Shown here piece by piece: positions 15,154 through 22,237 of a stretch of DNA of 22,294 nucleotides (positions are counted from its first letter, which is position 1; every line of letters starts with the position of its first letter). The stretch is from Candidatus Gastranaerophilales bacterium (lineage in GTDB: Bacteria; Cyanobacteriota; Vampirovibrionia; Gastranaerophilales; Gastranaerophilaceae). Below the pieces are notes generated by a model. The model saw only the letters and a program-made list of their open reading frames with translations, searched no databases and was not told where the DNA came from. The position numbers and the translations under genes were made by a program. The stretch covers positions 1 to 22,294 of the forward strand of contig CANROV010000010.1 in NCBI GenBank assembly GCA_947632315.1. The letters are read 5' to 3'.

Positions 15154-15735
15154 TTAAGAATTTTTAATAAATGATTTTCTCTTTTTATATAAAACAATAA
15201 AAAACAGAATTATAACAGCAGTTACAGCAATAATAACAAGCTCAATATACTGTTTTATAGCTTCTCCGAACAACATTAGAACAATACTTACAATAAAGAA
15301 TCGTAATCCTCTGCCAAAGAAGCTTGCAAGCATAAATTTAAAGAAGTTCATGCTTAAAATACCGCTTGCGATAGTGAAAACTTTATATGGGATAGGCGTA
15401 AAAGCAGAAAAGAAAACAGCCAAAGTACCATATTTATTGTATAAATTTTCAACAGCTTCAAATTTTTCTTTACCGCCTTTTCTGAAAAACCAATTAAAAG
15501 CGGGACGTCCGCCCCAATAGCCTATTGCATACCCTATTGCTCCGCCTATTGCAGAAGCTATTGTACAAATTAAAGCATAAAATAAGGCATTTTTCGGTTT
15601 CGCTAAATCCATAGCTATTAACAAAAAATCAGGCGGAGGTACTAAGAAAAAGCTTTCTATAAAAGAGTTTAACGCTAAACCTTGAATCCCCATCGACTGA
15701 AAAAAGTCATTCATTTTTATAAAAATTTCGTGCAT
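15154..15735 (-). CDS. DedA/VTT-family inner-membrane protein (YqaA-like)
   Basis: A 193-aa polytopic membrane protein of the DedA/SNARE-associated (VTT) family, members of which are implicated in undecaprenyl-phosphate or lipid flipping and in membrane homeostasis. Seen: an amphipathic re-entrant region with SFIESFFLVPPPDFLL, helix GGAIGYAIGYWGGRPAF (the family G-x-x-x-GY-x-x-G-x-x-G), the charged KFEAVENLYNKYGTLAVFFSAFTPIPYKVFTIASGI segment with the signature (F/R)-x-P-x-P, then FGRGLRFFIVSIVLMLFG and a last helix ending in a Lys/Arg-rich tail. In YqaA-type proteins the loop reads FTPIPYK, as here, rather than the Arg-containing form of classical DedA. GAGG lies 8 bases before the ATG. It is divergent from nanE and appears to be a single gene. 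Confidence 0.88.
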   Translation of the reverse strand: MHEIFIKMNDFFQSMGIQGLALNSFIESFFLVPPPDFLLIAMDLAKPKNALFYALICTIASAIGGAIGYAIGYWGGRPAFNWFFRKGGKEKFEAVENLYNKYGTLAVFFSAFTPIPYKVFTIASGILSMNFFKFMLASFFGRGLRFFIVSIVLMLFGEAIKQYIELVIIAVTAVIILFFIVLYKKRKSFIKNS

Positions 15736-15752
15736 TTATCTACCTCAATATA

Positions 15753-15782
15753 TTTACATTTTAATTCCAATAAAAGTATAAT
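15753..15782 (+). promoter_or_regulatory. Promoter of nanE-ROK, leaderless spacing
   Basis: TTTACA (15753-15758), an 18-base spacer and TATAAT (15777-15782). The -10 ends only 6 bases before the nanE ATG and there is no Shine-Dalgarno, so the transcript probably begins at the start codon. Confidence 0.65.
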
Positions 15783-15788
15783 TTAAAT

Positions 15789-16469
15789 ATGAATATTTTA
15801 GAAGAAATAAAAAATCAAGTAATAATATCTGTACAGGCAATGCCTGATGAACCTTTATACAAAGAAGAATGCATGTGTGCTATGATGCAAACGGTAGTAA
15901 ACGGAGGTGCTAAAGCCTTAAGACTTGCAGGAAAGCGTGATGTATATAATGCTAAAAGATTATTTAATATTCCCGTTATAGGGATTACAAAACCGGATAA
16001 ACTGCCTGATAATTGGATGGAGGTTGTATATATTACCCCGTCAATTCAAGACGCAAAAGGATTAATCGAAGCAGGCGCCGATATTATAGCTCTTGACGCA
16101 ACATTAAGACCACGTCCTAATGAATCTTTAGAAGAACTGGTTAAGTATATAAAACAGCATAATAAACTTATAATGGCTGATATTTCCACTTATGAAGAAG
16201 GCGTCAATGCTCAAAAACTGGGATTTGACATTATTTCAACAACGCTTTCAGGCTATACAAAACATTCAAAGCAAGATTTAAAGACTCCCGATTTTGAATT
16301 ATTAGAAAAACTTGTTAAAAATTTAAATACTCCTATTATATTGGAAGGAAGGATATGGGAGCCTTATGAAGTAACAAAAGCATTTAACCTTGGTGCGCAT
16401 TCGGTTGTAATCGGTTCTGCCGTTACAAGACCTAAATTGATTACTAAAAGATTTATTGAAAGAGATTAA
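15789..16469 (+). CDS. nanE: N-acetylmannosamine-6-phosphate 2-epimerase
   Basis: NanE is a TIM-barrel enzyme converting ManNAc-6-P to GlcNAc-6-P in sialic-acid and amino-sugar catabolism. The 226-aa protein is of normal length and shows the family hallmarks: IISVQAMPDEPLY at strand 1, GGAKALRLAG, IPVIGITK with the catalytic Lys, ADIIALDATLRPRP, MADISTYEEG, STTLSGYT and the closing phosphate site ILEGRIWEP...LGAHSVVIGSAVTRP. The next gene, a ROK kinase starting one base after the stop, is the usual partner (ManNAc kinase). No sialic acid lyase or transporter lies in the window, so a complete sialic-acid route cannot be claimed. Confidence 0.93.
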   Translation: MNILEEIKNQVIISVQAMPDEPLYKEECMCAMMQTVVNGGAKALRLAGKRDVYNAKRLFNIPVIGITKPDKLPDNWMEVVYITPSIQDAKGLIEAGADIIALDATLRPRPNESLEELVKYIKQHNKLIMADISTYEEGVNAQKLGFDIISTTLSGYTKHSKQDLKTPDFELLEKLVKNLNTPIILEGRIWEPYEVTKAFNLGAHSVVIGSAVTRPKLITKRFIERD

Positions 16470-16470
16470 T

Positions 16471-17388
16471 ATGAAAAAAATACTTGCCATAGATGCAGGC
16501 GGAACTAAAATAATATACGCCGTTATAAATGAAAATGGTGAATTTTTGACGGAAGTTAAAAAAACATTTACTCCCAAAAAAATTGATGAGCTTACAAATC
16601 TTTTTAAACAAATTATATCCGAATACGAAAATGAAATTCATATAGTTTCGTTTGCGACGGCAGGCGCTGTTAATCTTAATAACACAAGAGTTGAATCTTC
16701 CACTCCAAATATGCCTTTAGGATATAACAGTCTTGATTTTTCACTTTTAAGCAAAAAACCCGTATTCGTTGAAAATGACGCTAATTGTGCTGCTTGGGCG
16801 GAATATAAAACAGGCGCCGCTATAGGTGATAAAAATACAATAATAATTACTTTAGGTACGGGAATAGGCGGAGGTATTATTGTTGACGGAAAACTTTTAA
16901 GAGGAAAATCAGGCAGAGCCGGTGAAATAGGAAGTATGAAAATCAATTCCGGCAGAAACAGAATCTGCACCTGCTCAAGAAAAGACTGCTATGAAAGCTA
17001 CGCTTCAGGCACGGGCTTAAAAAAAACCGCTGAAGAAATTGCTTTAAATTCACCTTCTTTTAACACAAGTATTTATAAAAATAAAAATCCCGAAGATATT
17101 ACAACTTATGATATAATAGATGGATTAAAATCAAATGATGAATACTCAAAAGAAGTTTTTGAAGTTTGGCAGAATGATTTAATTACCGGACTTATAGGCT
17201 TAGTTAATATTTTTGACCCTGAAAGTATTGTTATTTCCGGAGGAATGGGGCAATTCATAAATACAAAACTAATAGAAGATAAAATAAATTCTGAAATTGT
17301 CGTTTCTCCCGTTAAAATAAAATTAGCAAAATCAGGAAACAATGCAGGCATGATAGGAAGCGCAGTGCTTGCCGTTCAAAAATATTAA
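16471..17388 (+). CDS. ROK-family sugar kinase (candidate N-acetylmannosamine kinase)
   Basis: A 305-aa ROK kinase. The ATG at 16471 is chosen over an upstream TTG because GAAAGAGA precedes it and the protein then begins MKKILAIDAGGTK, the usual ROK start with the phosphate-1 motif DAGGT (8-12). Other motifs: ENDANCAAWAE with catalytic Asp103, ITLGTGIGGGIIVDG (127-140), a Cys cluster C166-x-C168-x4-C173 for zinc, and VISGGMG. The residue after GEIG, normally the His that helps bind zinc and sugar, is Ser155 here. Pairing with nanE suggests ManNAc phosphorylation, but glucokinase or another amino-sugar kinase is possible. It shares the nanE promoter. Confidence 0.88.
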   Translation: MKKILAIDAGGTKIIYAVINENGEFLTEVKKTFTPKKIDELTNLFKQIISEYENEIHIVSFATAGAVNLNNTRVESSTPNMPLGYNSLDFSLLSKKPVFVENDANCAAWAEYKTGAAIGDKNTIIITLGTGIGGGIIVDGKLLRGKSGRAGEIGSMKINSGRNRICTCSRKDCYESYASGTGLKKTAEEIALNSPSFNTSIYKNKNPEDITTYDIIDGLKSNDEYSKEVFEVWQNDLITGLIGLVNIFDPESIVISGGMGQFINTKLIEDKINSEIVVSPVKIKLAKSGNNAGMIGSAVLAVQKY

Positions 17389-17397
17389 TACTATAAT
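17369..17397 (+). promoter_or_regulatory. Promoter of the parvulin gene, inside the ROK 3' end
   Basis: TTGCCG (17369-17374), a 17-base spacer and an exact TATAAT (17392-17397) lie 28 bases before the ATG at 17426. The -35 overlaps the last codons of the kinase gene. Confidence 0.6.
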
Positions 17398-17425
17398 TTA
17401 TTTATAAAATAGTTGTGAGGTTTCA

Positions 17426-17824
17426 ATGAAAATATTATTATCGTTAATATGCTGTATTTTAGCTGTATTCAGCTTAACATTCCCTTTTTATTACTATAAC
17501 AGCCCGATGAATAAAAAAGAAGTAAAACTGAGTCATCTTGTTGTTGATACAAAAGAAGAAGCAGAAAAAATAAGACAAGAAATCTTTAACGGAAAAAATT
17601 TTGAAACAGCAGCTAAAGAATATTCAAAAGATACTGAATGTAATATCGGATATAATGTGCGAGGAGTTCTTATTCCTTCTATAGAACATGAAATTTTTAT
17701 TAATTTAAAAAAGAACGGTGAAATATCTAAACCAATTCACACTGAATACGGCTGGCATTTACTTAAAATAACAGACGTTAAACATTATTCCGATAAAGAA
17801 AATTATGCAGTAAGATATTTCTAG
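17426..17824 (+). CDS. Membrane-anchored parvulin-type peptidyl-prolyl isomerase
   Basis: A 132-aa protein with a short N-terminal hydrophobic anchor or signal (residues 3-25, ending near YYYNSP) and one parvulin rotamase domain. The domain shows VKLSHLVVDTKEEAEKIRQEI (family: -x-x-SHILV-x-t-x-x-EA), GKNFETAAKEYSKD, GYNVRGVLIPSIEHEIF, NGEISKPIHTEYGWHLLKI; the last block matches the G-x-x-S-x-P-x-x-T-x-x-G-x-H-x-x-K consensus. It would catalyse proline isomerisation during folding of exported proteins in the periplasm. It lacks the chaperone domains of SurA and PrsA, so it is a minimal form. A GTGAGG ribosome site lies 6 bases before the ATG. Confidence 0.9.
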   Translation: MKILLSLICCILAVFSLTFPFYYYNSPMNKKEVKLSHLVVDTKEEAEKIRQEIFNGKNFETAAKEYSKDTECNIGYNVRGVLIPSIEHEIFINLKKNGEISKPIHTEYGWHLLKITDVKHYSDKENYAVRYF

Positions 17825-17838
17825 TAATTATTGTTTTA

Positions 17839-17867
17839 TTGTATAAATTTTATTTTTTTTATATAAT
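17839..17867 (+). promoter_or_regulatory. Promoter of the 231-aa coiled-coil gene
   Basis: TTGTAT (17839-17844), exactly 17 bases and an exact TATAAT (17862-17867) lie 28 bases before the ATG at 17896, which has a GAGGAA ribosome site. Confidence 0.65.
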
Positions 17868-17895
17868 CCATATAGCTAATAAATGAGGAAAAATT

Positions 17896-18591
17896 ATGGC
17901 AAGAAATCAATTACCGGAAGGTGTTGGGAAAAAGATAGTTGAAGCATTAAAAAGGCAGGCAGAAGCTGATATTTCTCCTTTGGAAGAGAATGATACGGCT
18001 GTTAATAATACCGTTCCTTTATCTAATATTGATAAAGTTGAAGAAATTCAATTCAATTCATTACTTAATGAAACGGATAATGATAATTTAATTATTGAAG
18101 AAGAAGCACCTTCTTTAACTATTAATACACCAATAAAAGAAGAACCGAAAGTTGTTGAACCGGAAATAAAACCGGAACCTGAAAAACCAACAATAAAAGC
18201 ACAAAATACACAATTTACGGAATTAAATACAATCAATGTTCAACAGGTAAAACCAAAACCTGTATCAAGTGAAATACAAGTCAGAATCCCTGCTAATGTT
18301 GCAGTATTAAAAAGACTGATACAATCACTGCCGGCAGGAGTTTCAAAACAAACAGGCGCACAAATCATCAGACAAACTCTTGAAGCTATGGGGCTTCCTA
18401 TGTCAGGTGTTCTGAAAGAAGCTCAAGAAATTCAGGAAGAACTTAATATATCTGCAAGAGAATCCATGATTAAAATTCAGGAATACAGAACAAATATTCT
18501 TCAACTTGAACAAACAGTTCAGCAATATCAGCAGAATATTAACCAAATTAATGATTTGGTAAGTTTGTTTTTATTGACCGATAAAAAATAA
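17896..18591 (+). CDS. Hypothetical protein with disordered linker and C-terminal coiled coil
   Basis: I do not recognise this 231-aa protein. It has three parts. Residues 1-25 (MARNQLPEGVGKKIVEALKR) form a short basic amphipathic helix. Residues 26-120 are acidic, then Pro/Lys/Glu-rich and probably disordered (EEPKVVEPEIKPEPEKP). From about 125 a structured region (IQVRIPANVAVLKRLIQSLP, then AGVSKQTGAQIIRQTLEAMGL) leads into a Gln/Glu-rich coiled coil (about 170-225). The bipartite shape with a flexible tether suggests a scaffold or adaptor. There is no signal peptide, so it is probably cytoplasmic. It has its own promoter and a strong ribosome site. Its stop codon abuts that of the convergent TIGR02757 gene. 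Confidence 0.75.
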   Translation: MARNQLPEGVGKKIVEALKRQAEADISPLEENDTAVNNTVPLSNIDKVEEIQFNSLLNETDNDNLIIEEEAPSLTINTPIKEEPKVVEPEIKPEPEKPTIKAQNTQFTELNTINVQQVKPKPVSSEIQVRIPANVAVLKRLIQSLPAGVSKQTGAQIIRQTLEAMGLPMSGVLKEAQEIQEELNISARESMIKIQEYRTNILQLEQTVQQYQQNINQINDLVSLFLLTDKK

Positions 18592-19350
18592 TCATTCGGG
18601 ATTATTTACCCCGTAGCCAAACAGAGCAAAATCATATTTTACGGGGTCTTGAGAATCAAATGTTTTTAAATTATCAGTAAGTTCGATAACGCTTTCATAA
18701 GCGTTATCGTTTCGTTTTAAAAGACCTAATTTCCTTCCGATTTTGGCTGAATGTGTATCTAACGGAATTAATAATTCCGATTTTTTAACGAAATTCCAAA
18801 TACCTATATCAACACATCCGCTTCTAATAAACCATCTTAATAACATATTCATACGTTTTAAAGCACTTTTTTTGGCAGGATTAGGCAAAAGATGATAAAA
18901 TCCCTTTGTTACTTTATCTTCTTTTACTCTTGAATAAAAATAATCTACAACCCCCTGAAACATTCCCCAAACTTCTCCTTTTTGAGAATATGAATATTTA
19001 AAAAGACTTTCAAGTGTTTCTTTTTCTGAGTATAAAATATTTAAAATTCTTAAAACCTCAATTAAATCACAATCTTTTGAAAATCTGTAATCGCAATTTT
19101 TTATTTCATTGTCTTTATAATCAAATGATTTAACATATTCATGAGGTTTATTATCCATTAAACTAAATATATAATTTAATTTTGAAATAAAAACTTCTCT
19201 TTTTCCGTACGCAAACATGGAAGCAATAAAACCCGCAATCTCAATATCATTTTTATTATTAAATCTGTGAATAAATTGAACAGGGTCATCTTTTATAAAA
19301 TCTTTTGTTTCATATTTAGTTACATATTCATCCAATTGAGTTTTAAGCAT
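18592..19350 (-). CDS. TIGR02757/DUF2400 family protein
   Basis: A 252-aa member of a widespread family of unknown biochemical function. Recognisable parts: FIHRFNNKNDIEIAGFIASMFAYGKR near the N-terminus, FYHLLPNPAKKSALKRMNMLLRWFIRS, DIGIWNF, LLIPLDTHSAKIGRKLGL and the C-terminal DSQDPVKYDFALFGYGV. The PLDTH helical segment recalls HhH-GPD DNA glycosylase folds, but that is a weak inference. The ATG at 19350 is chosen over an upstream TTG because GAAGGGA lies before it and the family starts there. It overlaps the tadA 3' end by 8 bases, so the two are probably coupled. Its coding strand carries a terminator-like hairpin for the opposite strand. Confidence 0.85.
   Translation of the reverse strand: MLKTQLDEYVTKYETKDFIKDDPVQFIHRFNNKNDIEIAGFIASMFAYGKREVFISKLNYIFSLMDNKPHEYVKSFDYKDNEIKNCDYRFSKDCDLIEVLRILNILYSEKETLESLFKYSYSQKGEVWGMFQGVVDYFYSRVKEDKVTKGFYHLLPNPAKKSALKRMNMLLRWFIRSGCVDIGIWNFVKKSELLIPLDTHSAKIGRKLGLLKRNDNAYESVIELTDNLKTFDSQDPVKYDFALFGYGVNNPE
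18684..18718 (+). terminator. Probable terminator of the coiled-coil gene, inside the convergent gene
   Basis: A perfect 11-bp stem CGATAACGCTT / AAGCGTTATCG with a TCAT loop is followed by TTTCGTTTT on the plus strand, 92 bases after the stop at 18591. It lies inside the TIGR02757 coding sequence on the other strand. Confidence 0.65.
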
Positions 19351-19780
19351 TTCTAATCCCTTCAAAATAAGATTTTAAAAGATTTTGACATTCTTCTTCC
19401 ATAATGCCTCCCTTAACTTTTATAGAACTTTCCATTATCTGCTTCATATCAGATTTTGAACCAAATGCACCGTTTAACAAATCATAAGCTCCGAAATATA
19501 CAGCGGATATTCTGCTTTGTATTATTGCACTTGCACACATCGGGCATGGTTCAAGCGTAACATAAATTTCACAATCGTTTAAACGCCAGTTTTTAAGCTT
19601 TTTACAAGCGGAATCTATTGCTATAAGTTCTGCATGAGCTGTTACTTTTTGTTCTTTTTCTCGCTTATTTACTGCTTTTGCTATTATTTTGCCATCTTTA
19701 ACAATTACAGCACCTATAGGAATATCTTTTCCGGAGTTTTTTGCCTGTTTTAAGGCTTCATTCATATATTCAAGCTTCAT
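19343..19780 (-). CDS. tadA: tRNA(adenine34) deaminase
   Basis: TadA deaminates adenosine 34 of tRNA-Arg(ACG) to inosine. The 145-aa protein is of normal length. The zinc site is complete: H49-A-E51 (TAHAELIAID) and P78-C79-P-M-C82 (TLEPCPMC). PIGAVIV (21-27), NWRL and the RISAVYFGAYDLLNGAFGS loop are also typical and favour TadA over the related guanine deaminase. GAGGAA lies 5 bases before the ATG. It overlaps the histidine kinase by 11 bases and the TIGR02757 gene by 8, so all are probably co-transcribed from the regulator promoter. Confidence 0.95.
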   Translation of the reverse strand: MKLEYMNEALKQAKNSGKDIPIGAVIVKDGKIIAKAVNKREKEQKVTAHAELIAIDSACKKLKNWRLNDCEIYVTLEPCPMCASAIIQSRISAVYFGAYDLLNGAFGSKSDMKQIMESSIKVKGGIMEEECQNLLKSYFEGIRNA

Positions 19781-21464
19781 TTGTTTCCTCTTTATATAGT
19801 GGTAAAGTAATTTTTACGGAAAATATATTATCTTGAGTCGATTTTAAATGAACACTGCCATTCATAGCTTCTACAATCCCTTTTACAATATATAATCCGA
19901 GTCCTGTTCCTCTTGTTGTTCTGGTTGTTTTATCATCAAGTCTAATAAATTTATCAAATAAAGTATCAAGTTTTTGTTTCTCAATATAATCAGATTGATT
20001 GATAATTTTTATTACAGCTTTTTTATCATCAAACTTAGCCTCAATTTTAATGGGAGTATCAGGGTATGAATATTTTTCTGCGTTGCCTAAAATATTGATA
20101 AGCACCTGTTCAAATCTGTCTTTATCTGCATAAATACAAGGGAAATCATTTGTTATGTTATTCTCAATAGTCCTTGTTTCAATATTTTTAACAGAGTATA
20201 TTGAATCTTCAACGGCATTTAAAAGATTAACTTTTTCAAGATTAATATTTAATTTTGCTCCCTCAATATCAGGAATAACAAGCAAATCTTCAATCATTCT
20301 TGATAATCTTTCGGATTGCTGTTTAATAATAAGTAATGATTTATGTTTTGTTTCATCATCAATTTCAATATCCGTTCTCAATAGTCTTGAAGTATAGCCT
20401 CTTATACTGGTTAAAGGTGTTCTTAATTCATGGCTTACCGTATCTACAAGATTAGAACGGAAGCTGTCAAGCTGTTTCAATTCTTTATTTTTTTCTTTTA
20501 ATTTTTTATAAGAATCATTGATTTCATTAATCATCATATTAAATTCATCAGAAAGAAATAATATTTCACGAGGTGTAAAAATATTGGCAATCGGAACAAT
20601 CTGCTTTTTATAATTACCTCTTGAAACTGCTATTATACCTTTAAACAGCTGTCTTATGTTGAAATACAGATAATAGCTGTAAAGCAAAGTAAGAAATAAC
20701 GTAACTATAGCTGCAATAAGGAATGCAGCAAGTATTTTTAATCTTGCTTTATTGATAGTAGAATCGGTTAATTCTTTTGTCGTATTAACTATAATAATTA
20801 AACCGATATCATCCATTTTTAAATAGACACGAGGCTGATTTTTTATTTCATCAAACCTTGTAACGATATTATTTACAAGATTTACAGGTAACTGCTTAAT
20901 ATTTTTATTAAAATCTTTCTCATCGAAATTATGAGAAAATACTAATTTGCCTGATTTATCAACAACATAAACTCTTCTGTTCTTTTCATCAGCTATATTA
21001 TTAAATATGTTATTTTTAATTAATTTTGTATTAACCTCCGCTTTTAAATATTTATCATCATGAATTTTTTCAATAAGCCATAACTGCTCGGTATCAGAAT
21101 TATACAAAATTCTGTCTTGACCGTTAAATTCAGGTGTTTCTGAAGGTCTGATTATTTCAAATTCTTTAAACACTTCACTGTTTATTGCAAGATTTTTTAA
21201 AAAAAGATTTCTTTGAGCTTCATTAGGAATATGATTTAAAGAAATAACAATCTCATCAAGCCTGTGATTGTCGGCATTTAAAACAGAAGAAATATTATTT
21301 TCAATAATTTTAGCAATAATTTGAGCAGAATATCCGAGTTCTTGACGTAAAGAATGCTGGCTGACATTATTTATAACGAACCAAGAAATAACAGACGGAA
21401 CTAATACTCCGATTAAAGAAATAATAATAATTTGTTCAACTATTTTTAGTCTTTTAAGTTTCAT
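19770..21464 (-). CDS. Transmembrane sensor histidine kinase
   Basis: A 564-aa kinase. Membrane helix 1 is at about 11-31 and helix 2 at about 243-268, enclosing a roughly 210-residue extracytoplasmic sensor with a dCache/PAS-like look (RRVYVVDKSGKLVFS). A HAMP domain (about 270-322) and a short coiled coil follow, then HisKA with phospho-acceptor His345 (TVSHELRTPLTSIRGY), the N-box (NILGNAEKY, Asn461), the F-box LFDKFIR and the G2 box RGTGLGLYIVKG (518-529). The usual DxGxG of the G1 box reads NQSDYI here, a divergent form. GAGG lies 5 bases before the ATG; 11 bases separate it from the regulator gene. The signal is unknown. Confidence 0.93.
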   Translation of the reverse strand: MKLKRLKIVEQIIIISLIGVLVPSVISWFVINNVSQHSLRQELGYSAQIIAKIIENNISSVLNADNHRLDEIVISLNHIPNEAQRNLFLKNLAINSEVFKEFEIIRPSETPEFNGQDRILYNSDTEQLWLIEKIHDDKYLKAEVNTKLIKNNIFNNIADEKNRRVYVVDKSGKLVFSHNFDEKDFNKNIKQLPVNLVNNIVTRFDEIKNQPRVYLKMDDIGLIIIVNTTKELTDSTINKARLKILAAFLIAAIVTLFLTLLYSYYLYFNIRQLFKGIIAVSRGNYKKQIVPIANIFTPREILFLSDEFNMMINEINDSYKKLKEKNKELKQLDSFRSNLVDTVSHELRTPLTSIRGYTSRLLRTDIEIDDETKHKSLLIIKQQSERLSRMIEDLLVIPDIEGAKLNINLEKVNLLNAVEDSIYSVKNIETRTIENNITNDFPCIYADKDRFEQVLINILGNAEKYSYPDTPIKIEAKFDDKKAVIKIINQSDYIEKQKLDTLFDKFIRLDDKTTRTTRGTGLGLYIVKGIVEAMNGSVHLKSTQDNIFSVKITLPLYKEETNEA

Positions 21465-21475
21465 AACGCCTCGGA

Positions 21476-22183
21476 TTAATTTTCATCATCACCAAAAGGC
21501 GTTAATTTATAGCCGACATTCACTACAGTGTGAAGATATCCCGGCATTTTAGGATTTTCTTCAATTTTTTGTCTTAACCCGCCCACGTGGACTCTTAACA
21601 TTCTTACGTCATCGTCAGAATTATATCCCCATACTTCATTTAAGAGTATTGCTAATGAAACGGCATTATTAAAATGCTGCATTAAACAGTATAAAATTTC
21701 AAATTCAGTAGGAGTAAGTTTTATTCGTTTATTTTTTATTTCAGTTTCAAGAGAATCAGGGAATAATTCAATATCTCCTATTTTTAAAATTTCTTGAGCA
21801 GTATTTTCATTATTTTTATTAGGACTTCTTCTAACAAGAGCTCTGACTCTCAGTAATACTTCCTGAATATCAAAAGGTTTAACAATATAGTCATCAGCGC
21901 CGGAATCAAAGCCTTGAGTCTTATCCGACATAGCTCCTTTAGCAGTAAGCATTAAAATAGGCGTATCAGGTTTTGATTTTCTAATATTTTTACAAACATC
22001 AAAACCATTCATTTTAGGCATCATAACATCAAGCAAAATCAGGTCATAATTACCGGTGAGTGCTTTCTGAAGAGCTTCTTCACCATCCTTTGCACATTCC
22101 GTTATATATCCGCTATGGGAAAGGTCAAACTCCAGCAATTCTCTGATTTCATTATCATCATCAGCAATTAAAAGTTTATACAC
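21476..22183 (-). CDS. OmpR/PhoB-family response regulator
   Basis: A 235-aa two-component regulator. The receiver domain (1-120) has the acidic pair D8/D9, phospho-acceptor Asp52 (LILLDVMMPKMNG), Thr80 (MLTAK) and Lys102 (DDYIVKPF). The winged-helix DNA-binding domain (about 130-232) shows IKLTPTEFEILYCLMQH, ILLNEVWGYNSDDDVRMLRVHVGGLRQKIE and VVNVGYKL. The start codon is GTG, with GGAGGG 9 bases upstream; no better ATG exists and the receiver begins at once. It is first in an operon with its kinase, then tadA and the TIGR02757 gene. A possible promoter lies just upstream. No target genes are evident. Confidence 0.95.
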   Translation of the reverse strand: MYKLLIADDDNEIRELLEFDLSHSGYITECAKDGEEALQKALTGNYDLILLDVMMPKMNGFDVCKNIRKSKPDTPILMLTAKGAMSDKTQGFDSGADDYIVKPFDIQEVLLRVRALVRRSPNKNNENTAQEILKIGDIELFPDSLETEIKNKRIKLTPTEFEILYCLMQHFNNAVSLAILLNEVWGYNSDDDVRMLRVHVGGLRQKIEENPKMPGYLHTVVNVGYKLTPFGDDEN

Positions 22184-22208
22184 GGACTTTTACCCTCCAA
22201 TAATTTTA

Positions 22209-22237
22209 ATTATTACATATTACAACTTTTTTCTCAA
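22209..22237 (-). promoter_or_regulatory. Possible promoter of the two-component operon
   Basis: On the minus strand TTGAGA (22232-22237), a 17-base spacer and AATAAT (22209-22214) lie 25 bases upstream of the GTG start at 22183. The -10 is imperfect. Confidence 0.4.

Noticed and set aside
15143..15155. TTGACA followed at once by TATAAT on the plus strand
   Set aside because: The two hexamers overlap or abut with no spacer, so they cannot form one promoter, and no plus-strand gene follows.
16638..16970. 110-aa proline-rich open frame opposite the ROK kinase
   Set aside because: Antisense to glycine-rich ROK motifs, which read as proline on the other strand; a shadow frame.
18542..18560. Inverted repeat ACCAAAT / ATTTGGT near the 3' end of the coiled-coil gene
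   Set aside because: A weak AT-rich 7-bp stem inside the coding region, with no immediate T run; the hairpin at 18684 is a better terminator.
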